A stretch of 64,000 nucleotides of DNA, from assembly GCA_950295325.1 (NCBI GenBank), contig OX485803.1, forward strand, positions 30,628,001 to 30,692,000, in the 5' to 3' direction. Position numbers and translations under genes: made by a program. The stretch comes from Polytrichum commune. Taxonomy: Eukaryota; Streptophyta; Polytrichopsida; Polytrichales; Polytrichaceae. The notes under the pieces are model-generated. The model saw nothing but the letters and a program-made list of their open reading frames with translations. It had not been told where the DNA came from and searched no databases. Shown here in pieces: positions 9,826 through 21,934 of the stretch (the first letter of the stretch is position 1; each line of letters begins with the position of its first letter).

Positions 9826-12800
9826 ATGGCAGCGGCGATGATGTCCTCCACCGCGGCGCCGTGTGCGCCTACTTGCAAGCTTTCCTGCGACGTCTTGGCG
9901 GGCGCGAGAGGCGCAGGAACGAGGGTTTCCGGTGCGGCGTTTCCTGCGAATGGCGATGTTGCGGTCGGCTTGCGAGCTGCCAACAACAAGGCGCCCTTGG
10001 GAGGCCTCTTGCGCAATTCAGAAGTGCAGGCTCTCGGTTTCGTTAATGTCTCGCAGCAGCCGGCCGCGCGTGGACCAGGCCTTGTGGTGCGCGCGAGCGC
10101 GGCCGCTCAAGTCTCGGTTCCCGATGGTGCGTTTCTAGTTTTCTCGGATGCTTTGAGCTTGTTTGCTCTTCCTTCTTGGTCTCTTGATATTCATAACGTG
10201 CTTCACTTTGTTACTTTTATGAATTGGACCGAATTTTTCTGCCGTTACCATTTATCATATGAAGGACGTGATGAACTGAGGGAGCATTGAGGAGCGCTAT
10301 TCGTTCACTGAATTGGAACGAACGTCAGTGCCATTTCTCATCTTCCATGTGAAGAATAGAATGTAACCAAGGGAGCATCACGGAGTATTTTGTTGTGTCT
10401 GCTTCACCTCGAATTGCCGTATCTACGCGTTAGAATGAAGTTGTAGGTCCTCACAGTTGTGACTTCAAATACGAATCTTTCCGCCGTTACCATTTTCCAT
10501 TTGGGGTGTATTGCGGTGCACTTTGTGGTGTGTGCTTGACCTCGAATTCTCGTATTTAAGCTGGACAAGATACGGTAGGATGAAGTTGCAACTCCTCCTC
10601 CTTGCTGTCTTACTCTTCCTCCTGTACTCCACTTTATTTGAATCGGATGGAATCTCTCTGCCATTTCCAATTTTCACATGAAGATTGGACGTGCTTCACT
10701 TTTCTGAATTGGACCGAATCTTTCTGCCGTGTCCATTTTTCCGTATGGAGAATGGAACAGAGGGAGCAATACAGAGTGCTTCTGTGGTGTCTGTTCGATT
10801 TCGAATTCTCGCATTCAAGGTGGACGAGACATGGTAGAGATTAGTTTGGACCTCCTCCTCCTTTGTCTCTTGCTGTTCCTCCCGGGCTTCACCTTTTCTG
10901 AAATGGACCAAATTTTTCAGCCGTTTCTATATCCCATACGAAGAATGGAATGGAACAGAGTGCTTTGTGTGAATTGGACCGATTTTTCTGCCGCTTCCAT
11001 TCTTCCATATGAAGAAAGGAACAGAGGGAGCATTATAGAGTACTTTGGTGTGTCTGCTTGACCTCGAATTCTTGCATTCAAGCTGGACGAGACACGCTAG
11101 GATGAAGTTGGGTCTCCTCCTCCTCCTTTGTCTCGTCCTGTTCCTCCCGTCCTTTACTTTTTTCTGAATTGGACCTAATCTCGCCGCCCTTTTCAATTTC
11201 CATGTGAAAATGGAGCAGACGGGGCATTACAGTGTACTTTGTGTGCTTCACTTTTCCTGGATTGGACCAAATATTGCTGCCGTTCCCCATTTTCCATATG
11301 AAGAATGGAACGGAATAGAGGGAGAGCATTACAGAGTACTCTGTGGTGTCTGCTTCATCTCGAATCCTCACATTCAAGCCGGATGAAACATGGTAGAATG
11401 AAGTTGTATGTGTTCACTGTTGTGTTCACTGCTAATACAATTCGGTTCTGCCCAGACTCATAGATTTCTGTGGTCGGTAATTCAGAGGCTCAGGATGGTG
11501 CAGTCTTGTAATGCCATTTTAAAAGGCACCATAGAACAAGATACTTTGCTTCTCAGTTGGCAATTATTCAGTCTTCATGTTCCACCTGAACATTGGAGAC
11601 AGATTGTCCTTGGAGCAAGAGAGGTTCATTTGTACTGAATGCAACTCTGTGCTCGTTTCTGGGGAAGTAAATATGTTAGGTTCTATGAGGAGGATTGGGC
11701 TGAAAGATGGTAGCTGTGGCCAAACAACTGGGGCTCTCACTTATTACTAATTGTTCAGCTGATTGGAACGTAATCACAGACTTGCAGGGCTTGCTTTTAT
11801 TGAAAGAAAAGTTCTTGATGTTTTGCAAGCTTTGAGCAAATGAATGTGGAATGAGGAAGTGGTCAGGGGTTACAGTTGTGCTGAGAATGAGTTTTAGGTC
11901 CATCAATTTATTGGAAGAAAGGAGTGAGAAACCAATGAATATGTGTTTTAACAAAACGCACAGCCTTTTGGATGCTTATTTGCTTTGTGGCTTTTCCTGC
12001 GTTCTGTTGGGGACATTCTGAGTGGTGTCTCCATATTTGCTCAATAGATTTGATAGCGAGGAAAACTCACTTCTCAAGTCATCTTTGTGTCTGCAGTTGG
12101 TTGAGGTCATTTATGGTGAGGTCTTTACTAGCATGTAGGCTTGGAGCTGCAGGATAGTTTCAGAATTTGGGTTTAGGGTGGAGGTAATTCTTTCTCTTAT
12201 CTGGAGAACTTGACTTTAGAATAAAGAAGGTATGTATTGTTCATAGTAAAAAAAAAAAAAAAAAAAACTCTATTAGAAAAGACATGGGCAGGTTAAGATT
12301 CCATTATGTGAATTCTTCTTTCTGCATTCCAAGGAAGTTGTGACTTGACCTGAATAAGCATTGTGCTGGTAATGTTTTCTGTCCAGAAGCAGCGCTGAAA
12401 TTCACTGATCCTTCCCTACAAGATCTAGACCCAGATGTACATGCCATCATTGAATGTGAGAAGCGACGGCAATTCCGGGGTTTGGAGCTTATTGCCTCAG
12501 AAAATTTCACATCTCGAGCAGTGATGGAGGCAGTCGGTTCATGCCTCACCAACAAGTACTCTGAGGGGTTGCCTGGAAAGAGGTGACGTGCTATTCTCTC
12601 TTAATATTTCGTGAAAGTAATTTTGTTGCTGATATATGTTCTTTTTTAACATAACTACAACTAAGGAGACTTGTACACACATTATTGCCACTTGAAGACT
12701 ACCTGCCCATCCTCTGTGGAATGTCATAAAGTTTAGCCAAGTTTTTGGAATTGGAATTTTTCCGTTTTTAATCAAAGTACACTAGTAGTCAATGAGAGCC

Positions 12801-15800
12801 TTTGTAGATTTTAGATCACAGCATCTTGGTGAAAGGATTTTCTTTGTGAAAGGACTCCATCGTACTCTACATTGGCGTTAGTTGTGTTCTACATTGGAAA
12901 GACTATTACCTTTAGATGAAGCATGTCAGATTTTTGTGAGTAATGCTGGAATTTTTTGATTGAATTTGGGGGTGCATACGATCACTCAATGGATATGGCT
13001 CACTTGTTAAGTAGCCTATGCTTCTGATGTTAGAAAGGGATGTCTTTGGCGTATGCATTGATTCTTTCATTGCGATTGTAAATCTAGGTGATTATGCTGG
13101 GGTTACTCCTGCCAGAGTTGCTCACCTATTGTCTCAAGCTTCTGATGGAAACCATATGCTGCAGGTATTATGGAGGAAATGAATACATTGACCAAAGCGA
13201 AAGATTATGTCAGAAAAGAGCATTGGCTGCTTTCCATGTTGACCCAAGTGAGTGGGGTGTGAATGTCCAGCCACTCTCTGGCTCACCTGCGAACTTCGCT
13301 GTCTACACTGCACTCCTTCAACCTCATGATCGCATCATGGTAAGCATGTTTCCTTATCAGGATACATTAAGGTCAAGTTAACAATTCCCATGTGCATGCG
13401 CAGAGCATTGCTGAAAAGTACAATACACACATATTGTCACCTACTGCATGATTACAGTTAAAGAAGTCTTATTCTCAAAACTTGGAAGCAGTCATTTTCA
13501 TTGAATGATGATGAGGATTATTTTTGTTTTTGTTATCAAGGGCCTTGTGCTTTTTCAAAGTGTTATCCACCCTCCCTAATATATTACTATCTAAGTAAGT
13601 GTTTAGAGGCTATGAGCTGAATGATTACCTTGAATTGAATGTTTAGAAGTTTTTTTGCAAGTAACTTAGCCAGAGAAATGCTGTCATGAATCAACAGTTT
13701 TTGTAGTAAGGAATGCACTCCTTGTCATAAGGTATTAAATCTGGACATAGAAGATTGTTCCTTCTATACATCTGTGAATGCTGATTTTGAGAAGTACATT
13801 TAATGCTTTTGCAGGGGCTTGATCTGCCACATGGTGGGCATCTGTCACATGGATTCATGACACCCAAAAGGCGTGTCTCAGCAACCTCGGTCTACTTTGA
13901 GTCAATGCCTTATCGTCTTGATGAGACAACAGGTCATTCCCAAATTCATTATCATGAACCTCCTCTCTGTAAATGAAGTATATAGCACCACATGTGTTTC
14001 CTGTTATTGCATGTTCTATCGTAGTTTCTTGTGATTTTAACCAATGCACTTGTTCTTCCAGTCTCTAGAAGAATGTTGGGTGCATAAGCAAGAACTTTTT
14101 GTGTTGTAGAAATGGAATCTTCCACTTGTTGATGTTCAACTCTGACTACTTGAAGGCTTGTTTGTGCAGTTTTTAGATTCTTATGAGCTTATGGCTGTTT
14201 AATGGGGAATGAACAGGACTAGTGGATTATGACACTTTGCAACAGACTGCAACTTTGTTCCGGCCAAAGCTCATCATAGCTGGAGCAAGTGCTTATCCTC
14301 GGGACTTTGACTACCCAAGGATGCGCAAGGTTTACACGATTCTTTCTTGAGTTTGAAGAACAGAGTACTTCCATTGTAATGTCTATGAGGATAGTGACAA
14401 AGTGTTGTATAATTTACTTTTGAGTCCTCTGACTGCTGATGTGGCTGGGCATAGTTATGGTAGCTGGGTGAATGAATACTCGTGATAGATATCAATTATA
14501 TACGAATTCTCAGCAGGCTTTTGAGTTTGTTTTCTTTCATGGCAAATTGCCAATTTTTGGTCCTGGTTTTTGCCGTAACAAAGTCCTACAGTGTGTTGAT
14601 CTCTTTGTAGCTGATAAGTTGCTTATGTTTGTGTAGATTGCAGACAGCGTAGGAGCATTTCTTATGATGGACATGGCGCACATTAGTGGCCTTGTTTCAG
14701 CTGGTGTTCTCAGTAACCCATTTGAGTACTGTGATGTTGTCACTACCACTACTCATAAAGTAAGTTTTGAACTCCTTATTTCTGCTGTACAGGTCCTAGA
14801 GATTGGTTGTACAAATTGCACTTAACTCACTTTTTTGTTATTCCTGTGCTCATCCAGTCTTTGAGAGGCCCAAGAGGAGGCATGATCTTCTTCAGAAAGG
14901 GTGAGGTGCTGGGAGTTGATCTGGAGAATGCTATCAACAATGCTGTATTCCCTGGTCTTCAGGTCTGCAAAAACATACACACTATAGTTGTCCTTGTTGA
15001 TTAAGGTGCGAGCATTTGTTTGGGTGGTTCTACATCCAACCGATTGCTTTCAACATCTTTTTGTATATTGACATGTTAAACTTTAGTTAGTGTTAACCCA
15101 TGTGTCAGGTCTGAGGAGTGGGGTTGGGGGTGGTCTTTGGGTAGATTGTGCTTTATTTTTGGTCATGGATCTGTTTGCTGATGTTTTATTTTCACACTCC
15201 TTCAGAGGACTACATTGCTTGTCGCTAATGTTCATGATGTTAGGTAATATTTATCAATGCTCTATGTAAATGATTACCAAGGCTGAAATTTGGAGAGGTT
15301 GCATTCAGTATATAGTGTGGAGAGTTGTTCCTTATGCTACATTGTGTTATCCTCATGATGGAGTCTTTGTGATTTTTTTTATGTGCAGGGAGGTCCACAC
15401 AATCACACTATTGGAGGCCTTGCTGTTTGCCTGAAACTAGCAGCAGCTCCAGAATTCAAAGTCTATCAGCAACAGGTATGAAAAAAATTAAATGCAAACC
15501 AAGGGACTATCATCCATTATTTACAAGATTTTTAGATGCTTCCAGTCATCTCATGTATGATGAGGTTGTATCACAGAATATTCTGGTGTTCTTGCGTTTC
15601 ACAACCAGTTTGACACATAACCCTTGCCTTTTTGTTGAGTTTACTCTTTGTATCTTGTGTCTTACAGCAAGTACATTGCAATGTTTGTGTTTGTGAGCAG
15701 CTTTGAGACATTCTAATTTGGATTTCCCATGCAGGTGATAAAAAATTGTCGTGCGTTGGCAGGCAGGTTGATGGAGTTGGGGTACAAGCTCGTTTCAGGA

Positions 15801-16588
15801 GGAACTGATAATCACCTTGTGCTTGTTGATTTGCGATCCACAGTAAGTGCTCTTTGTGTGACTTGGGAAGTTGTGATTGTTGCCAGCTGTAGTTAAAATT
15901 TCATTGCAAGACAAAGTGGATATCCACACTACGGTATCTTCCAGTGACTGTTTGCATTCCAAATCTTATCATTAACTAGAGAAGTGCCTAATACACTACA
16001 GTCAACTTGTCTCAATAGCTACTTCACACTGATGGTGTCATTGATTTGGCAGGGGACAGATGGCGCTCGGTCAGAAAAGGTCTTGGACTTGGTATCCATC
16101 ACCCTTAACAAGAACTCTGTGCCTGGTAAGTTCAAAGTTAACATCTGTAAACTTTGCTATGTTGCATACCATGTGGCCATATATATCTGAGGTCATAAAC
16201 ATGGTTGTGTCAGCGAGTAATCTGAAGTTGAAAACCACTCGTCTGCTTGGCATGGTGTAACATAACACATGTTCCTATGTACATTGCAGGAGATAAGAGT
16301 GCCATAACTCCAGGTGGAATTCGTATTGGATCACCTGCTCTTACAACACGTGGGCTTCGTGAGACCGATTTTGTCAAAGTGGCAGACTTCATCCATGAGG
16401 GTATTGAGATTGCTAGAAAGGCAAAGGAGACCTGTCCAGGTACAAAGGTGAAGGACTTTTTGGAGTACGTCGAGTCTGATAGCTGCCAACAACATGGTGA
16501 CATGGTTGATCTGCGTAAACGGGTGGAAGCTTTTGCAACCCAGTTCCCCATACCCGGTGTTGGAACTGAGAACCTTCTCCAACACTGA
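9826..16588 (+). CDS. SHMT: Serine hydroxymethyltransferase, plastid type
   Basis: This PLP enzyme interconverts serine plus tetrahydrofolate and glycine plus 5,10-methylene-tetrahydrofolate. Eleven exons join in frame: 9826-10126, 12387-12582, 13165-13339, 13815-13932, 14217-14329, 14637-14759, 14858-14962, 15389-15475, 15735-15842, 16053-16125 and 16290-16588. All introns are GT-AG. The product is 565 residues. The PLP lysine is Lys342 in TTTTHK, at the exon 6/7 boundary. Other family blocks seen are [40 protein letters not shown] and [16 protein letters not shown]. The Ala/Ser-rich N-terminus ends in VVRASAA, a typical stromal-peptidase site, so plastid targeting is likely. I chose the ATG at 9826 for its GGCCATGGC context; an in-frame ATG at 9748 would add 26 residues. 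No frameshift or missing catalytic residue was seen, so the gene looks functional. Confidence 0.95.
10211..11400. repeat. Decayed tandem array filling SHMT intron 1
   Basis: A motif like GAATTGGACCGAATTTTTCT, then a CCATTTTCCATATGAAGAATGG-like block, recurs about nine times (near 10220, 10311, 10470, 10635, 10706, 10900, 10971, 11167 and 11260). A second motif, CTCGAATTCTCGCATTCAAG, then GGACGAGACA and CTCCTCCTCC, recurs about five times between them. Spacing is irregular (about 70-260 bp), so the array is old or built from two interleaved units. The first copies begin about 90 bp after the intron 1 donor. Confidence 0.75.
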
Positions 16589-18335
16589 GCTGATATTCCT
16601 GTGGAAGGAACCTACACCCTTCTATACTTGGTGCATACTCAGTGCAGGATGCAGTTTTTGATTTAGCATCCTTTTAAGCTGACTGGTGTGTGCACTTTTT
16701 GTTGTCATCATCCTTCACGCATTTGTCACCATCCATGACACAGCAAATGGTGCTGTCACCACAAATGGTAGTGTGGAATGGGACAATGCGACCGAGGAAC
16801 AAATGGTGTATAATTGAGTTGTGGACACTTTGTTTAGATTGGAAGTATTAGATGATAGCAACTCGGCCATAATTGTGAGTTTACTTCCAATGGAAGTTAG
16901 TAGTCACCAATTAATCATGGGTTAGCTAGGCATGTGCTTGTGCATCAGCCTCTTCACTTTAGTTCAGAAGATGGTGTTGCCTGCCTGCCTGCCTGCACAA
17001 GATTGTCAAGTGTCAGATGATCTCAATCCCTGTGAACAATTTTTGCTTTGGAAGGAACTCCTACATCTGGTTTGACGTTGCCCACCTTTGTTATTATGGT
17101 CCATTGTTTGCAATGTAAGAATGCAAATTGCAATACTCTTCAAGTGACCAAATAGAAAACCAATAAATCCATCTCTGTTCTACTTCTATTTTCTTGTTTA
17201 CTTGTTACTTATTGGCTTCACTCTACTCATCAATGGAAATCTTCACCAGGATTATCTGAAAAGTGTATGAAATACTCAGCAACACCTTTCACTTTTTCAG
17301 AAGCTGGAGTGGCCTACTATTTTGAATTGTTTAGTATGTCACAGTGAGTTCTGTAGTCAAGACTTCTGAATCTACCCATGTTGCAAACTGTTTAAAGCAA
17401 ATTGAGCTCAAGAACCTACATATGGTTACATACCGAGTGAATAAAATACTTTTCCTGGATAGTCATCTACTAGAGTTTCTCACAACTAATTAGAAACATG
17501 CTTGAGAATTTTTGTTTCACATTCTCCATGACTGATAGTTCCTAATCCATGGGTGTTGTAATTGGATCCTCAATCATGTTCATGGGTCCCTGGTCCACAG
17601 CATTTCCATAACGAGATTTTGAGCGCTGGAGCAGGTGTTATGGGAGATGAGCTTGAGGGATGCAGTAAGTTAGTGAGAAATGTTTCTAGGTCTTCATCAA
17701 CTGAATGTATGTTGATGGAAATAAATGTTTGTAAAACGATACACTTAAGAGTACACGTATTGAGTAAAGCTTCCATTCTGGTGACATGTCCCATCTCATG
17801 CAATTTCTTTCATAAAATGTTTTCAAGGGGTGCTCATAGCATTATTAAGCAATGTGGGTTCATGTGGGCCCTGAGAATACAACCATGGGATGTCCTAGCT
17901 AGTGCAGATTTGGTCTTTACAAATAATTTATGATCTCAATATTTATGGAACCATGTATTTGGTATTCTAAAATTACGAACTACATTGAATAAAATGGTAA
18001 ATAGTGTGGGCATTTGTATAGTGTGACTTACCAAGGGAACATATCAATCAAGAAATCGCTGCAACATGTACACGATTAGTTTGAGAACTCACGATTTGAC
18101 ACAAATTGACTCAGAATTCATCCTCAACATGAAACCGTCAATATTGAATTTATAACTTGTAAGTAAAACATTTAAAAAAGTTACCCATAAGCAATGAGGT
18201 GACGTTTACTGTGACTAACAATTTGAAGTGACTTTTAGTGTGGGAAATAGCGTGCAGTTTTTCAAATTTTTAGCACTTGAAATGATTTGACTCAAACATG
18301 CTTAAGTTGGCAATAAGTAAACTTTGATTTCAATG
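16589..18335. other. SHMT 3' UTR and intergenic DNA
   Basis: The SHMT 3' UTR starts here. AATAAA-type signals occur near 17162 and 17439, but the cleavage site cannot be fixed from sequence. Three CCTG units sit near 16980. The frames around 17562-17933 match no family I know. Confidence 0.5.
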
Positions 18336-18449
18336 TGTTGAGCAAAACATACATTTTGATTATACATTCGTGATAACATTTCAGATTAAAACGTCATAAT
18401 CTGAAATGTTATCACGAATGTATAATCAGAATGTATATTTTGCTCAACA
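18336..18449. repeat. 53-bp near-perfect hairpin
   Basis: Bases 18336-18388 and 18397-18449 are reverse complements with two mismatches and an 8-base loop. The stem includes ATTATACATTCGTGATAACA. It has no associated gene or terminal duplication. It could be a MITE without internal sequence or a hairpin small-RNA precursor. Confidence 0.8.
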
Positions 18450-18608
18450 AATACTTTTTGGAGAAAAATACTGTAAGTCAAAGTCAAGAGTATGTTGAAA
18501 TTTAAATTCTCCGTCCAAGCGAAGAGGATGAAAATCTCAAACATGTGTGGGTTGCAAAGACACTCACTAAGTCTAATTTCATTTTAGGTGCATTGATTAT
18601 CCCAATTA

Positions 18609-18795
18609 GTGCGTGTTACTATTCGGGGTTACACAATGCAATATGTAACGACTTAGGAGTTCAATTTTTACTAACGAAAGTTCAATAGTGTGTTTGGACG
18701 TTATAGAACATAACTGACTTCTTCTTTTTTCTATAAAATATTACATTCTCATTAAATAGTTATTGCACCACGTAACTCCGAATAATAACACGCAC
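18609..18795. mobile_element. MITE, family 1, copy 2
   Basis: A 187-bp unit with ends GTGCGTGTTACTATTCGG and CCGAATAATAACACGCAC. The inner ends TTACACAATGCAATA and TATTGCACCACGTAA pair as well. The pairing continues outside these ends (CCCAATTA and CCAATTGGGG), so the true borders may lie 10-15 bp further out. Confidence 0.65.
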
Positions 18796-19054
18796 CAATT
18801 GGGGCAATCGGTGCAGTGAACATTTTTATCCAATACATATTCAATATTACACACCAACCTCCGAAAACGGAGGTTTGGCAACATACCTTGGATGAATACA
18901 TTTAAAAAAAATAAAAAATAAAAAAACCCTTCAAGTGGATAGTTGAAACAAAGTGGGAACCTTGTTGCATTGACGCAAAACAATATATTGACTGCATCGA
19001 AGCCACATTCAACTACAATTAATATTGTATGTAGTGTCGCTCCGAGATGACCCC

Positions 19055-19283
19055 AAACTACTGGGTAATAGTGGAGAGGTACCCATTTCCGAATGGAGTG
19101 GTTGGCGGTTTGATTCCCGCTGTGAAACATTCTCTCTACTTGACAAAAAAAACTAGTTAGGTAAGTAGGAAGCCAAGAACTCACCCTCTGCAAGGTAGGC
19201 AATAAACCCCACACTGCACCAAGAGGATTCTTGAGCAGGGTAGAGCCAACGAGCTCAAAATCACGTCGGATTGCCCGACGTTG

Positions 19284-19316
<33 letters not shown>

Positions 19317-19317
19317 A
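19055..19317 (+). mobile_element. tRNA-derived SINE, family B, copy 1
   Basis: The unit matches 49223-49440. It has an A-box-like segment near TAGTGGAGAGGT and a B-box-like GGTTTGATTCCCG, with a conserved body (CAAGGTAGGCAATAAACCCC) and a (TTG)n tail at about 19284-19315. A tRNA-like polymerase III promoter plus a simple-repeat tail defines a SINE. The target-site duplication is unclear. The minus-strand frame across it is not a gene. Confidence 0.65.
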
Positions 19318-20067
19318 TTTTTGTTATTGTAGTATTTAGTGTCACCAAATTTATTTGTCTTGCTTGATACTTATCGGAAACAACCCATGTAGTGTCACCA
19401 ACACTGAATGTATTTCTACCATTATCTCATTCCTTGGAAAAAAATGTCAAGCATTATAGATTGAAAATGTTGCAAAAACGGTCACTTACTAAATTTGTTT
19501 TTTCATCCAAAATTCAATCATCCATGACAATACTTCATTACAGAAATGTTAGGATGTAGAATATACCCAACTCAAAGTGGATGAAATAAATGTAAGTTGA
19601 GATGACAATACTTGTAAACTTATTCATAAGAAGTGTCACTAGAAAAGTTACCACAGTGACATGAAATACCATTTGACACTAAATGCAATTATTTAGTGTA
19701 GTAGTGCATCCCTCAAGTACAAATTGCCATCCAATGACAAGCTTATGTGAATCGCGGTGCAAGAAAACGAAGAGGAGCAAGAGAAAAACCTCCGTAGAAG
19801 AAACACAAAAGTAGTAGTCAAGAGTTAGTAATGAAGTCGTGCTACATATTTCTTCACTTCGTACAGAGAGAGAGAATCTTCACTTTGACCTCTTATAACA
19901 CTGGACCTCAAACTTGAAATGACAATCTTTGTGGTTGCAATTGCTTAACTATGTAGAGGAGCCAACAATTCATGCTCCAATCCAATGGCCAAAATTATCG
20001 ATGGAGTTGGAAGTGCCCACAAATAGGGCCACATCCTTTACTTAGAACTTAATTAACCCATACAACA
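19318..20067. other. Gene-free stretch upstream of the TRIAP1-like gene
   Basis: AT-rich DNA with no recognisable gene. TATTTAGTGT words at 19336 and 19691 resemble MITE ends found elsewhere in the window, but I could not define a complete element. Confidence 0.5.
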
Positions 20068-20166
20068 ATATGGATGAGAGTTGTGTCCAAAGATGGATGA
20101 ATATGGATGAGAGTTGTGTCCGGGGATGGATGAATGTGGATGAGAGTTGTGTCCGGGGATGGATGA
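20068..20166. repeat. 33-bp minisatellite, three copies
   Basis: Three units of about 33 bp share TGGATGAGAGTTGTGTCC followed by a GATGGATGA block. They lie some 320 bp upstream of the TRIAP1-like start codon, followed by a short GA run (about 20225-20243). Confidence 0.8.
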
Positions 20167-20485
20167 TTTAGTTGAGGTGGGCCCGAGCTGAGTCAGCCGA
20201 TGATATGGATTGAAGCAAAGATGACGAGAGAGAGAGAGAGAGACTCGCATCGAAGCAATCGCCGTCTTCAATGCGGACTCAGCAGCACCATCTGCCAATT
20301 AGGGTTTTCCATTGCCATTGTCATTGCATCTTCTTCATCGATATCGTCAGCGGCTGATCCACAACCACAAGCGAGGGTGGGATTGGAGATTGGAGATTGG
20401 AGATTGGCATGCGAGTGGCGAAATGACACAGGAGAAGGAGAAGGAGGTTCGGCGGGAGCTTTGATCGGCGAGGAGCGGGAGGGAA

Positions 20486-21934
20486 ATGGCATCCTCGTCA
20501 TCGACGTCAATTCGGATGAGATGGACTGCGTCAGTTCGGGGCGACGATGGGGCTAGCGCAACGCGAAGCTGCGACAGTACCAAGAGCCCCGTCACCACTT
20601 GTACTAATCTCAAGACAGCCTTCCACGACTGCTTCAACAGGTCTGTTTGCCTTGTCACGTCATGTCATTTCGTTCTCCTGCTATTGCCAGAGGTGGAAGA
20701 TTGAGTTTCCTTTTTGATGGTGAATGATATTGATGGTGTCTTTTTTTTTGCATTTGAAATTCACAAATACGAGGTGGCCGTCAGTGGAGAATGTGTCCTA
20801 GCATATTTTTGGAAGTGGGAGGGGTTTTGTATCAGGGCACTAAAACTAGAATTTGCTAGCCACTGATTCATGTTGAATATGTGCTACTAGAATTTGTCTC
20901 CGTAATGTCCATTGGGATTATGCCCTCCACTTCAAGTTTTGTAGATTAAACCACATATTCAAACACATCTACCTGTTTCAGAATATGTCATATAGGACCA
21001 GCAGATTGTTTACAAAGTTCTTTAATAATGTGCACAAGCTCTTCGCGATGGAGAGTATGTTAGATGATAGCCATTGCCATTGGCTCGGCCGGCTTGGGGC
21101 CACCCGCCGCTTGGCCAAGTCCACCTGATGGTCATTATCTAGTACTAAATGTAGCCCTCATGATTAGGTCACCAGATCAACATTCTCCTTAGAAAGAAAG
21201 ATGACTCCGATGTTGCCACGAGCGTGACTTATGGCGTTTGCCTCATCTTCGATTTGGTCTTATTCTATATGTAATTCTGAAACGAATATGACAGAAATTA
21301 GAGGGCCCTCCGATCATGAGTACTAAACGTAGCCCTCAGGTCAATATCCTCCCTACCTGTGGAATTTTGTAGCGGAGTATTTTGGAGAAGTTTTAGAGCT
21401 GAATTCCCTCTGGTGTAATGTTCACTCTGCCTTCTTGCGGTGTTACAGCTGCAGTGACTTTTGTCACAAGCTGGGAGTAAGCTTCAATATACGGATGGAT
21501 TTGTGAGGGTTGCATTCTCCTTTTGGTTGAAAGCCTGAACACTATTTAATTACAAAATCTGCTTAAACCTTACTCAAATTATTGTTACATTAGCTTGGAC
21601 CTGTGCCATCCTGGCCCGTTGCACGTGTGCATATGAATAATGAATCACTTTAATGCTTGCCAGCTTGTCAATTCTGTCCACCGTGTACGGAATGGTTGGG
21701 AACGGTGGGGTGGCAATCACCACCACATTGTTTGTTGTATAGTAGATCAACACATTGGCTTTGATGTTCACAATTTAGAAGGAAATTTATCTCGAATGTT
21801 GAGAATCATGCTGTGTCTTCATTTTTGTGGTGGCATTGTATTGGTGCAGATGGTATTCAGAGAAGTTTGTGAAGGGTCAATGGGAACAGGAGGATTGCAT
21901 GGCAGAATGGGAAGCTTATCGGGCGTGCACTTCG
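20486..21934 (+). CDS. TRIAP1/Mdm35-like twin CX9C protein (3' end uncertain)
   Basis: Exon 1 (20486-20640) and exon 2 (21850-21934) join in frame across a GT-AG intron. The joined product holds two CX9C motifs, CTNLKTAFHDC and CMAEWEAYRAC, separated by FNRWYSEKFVKGQWEQED. This is the signature of the TRIAP1/Mdm35 (UPF0203) family. In yeast and animals these small intermembrane-space proteins chaperone PRELI/Ups lipid-transfer proteins for cardiolipin synthesis. The four Cys should form two disulfides after Mia40-dependent import. The N-terminus is Ser/Thr-rich, as in plant homologues. A third exon may start at 23826, where LEDKVGLLIQTL resembles the LEDK segment that follows in plant relatives; its end is unclear. 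The ATG at 20486 sits in a GC-rich CpG stretch (GGAAATGGC). Confidence 0.75.

Noticed and set aside
9531-10046. 171-codon plus-strand frame overlapping SHMT exon 1
   Set aside because: It lies in another frame of the GC-rich SHMT first exon and promoter and has no recognisable protein features.
18741-19214. 157-codon minus-strand frame
   Set aside because: It runs through a MITE end and antisense to a SINE; nothing in it resembles a protein family.
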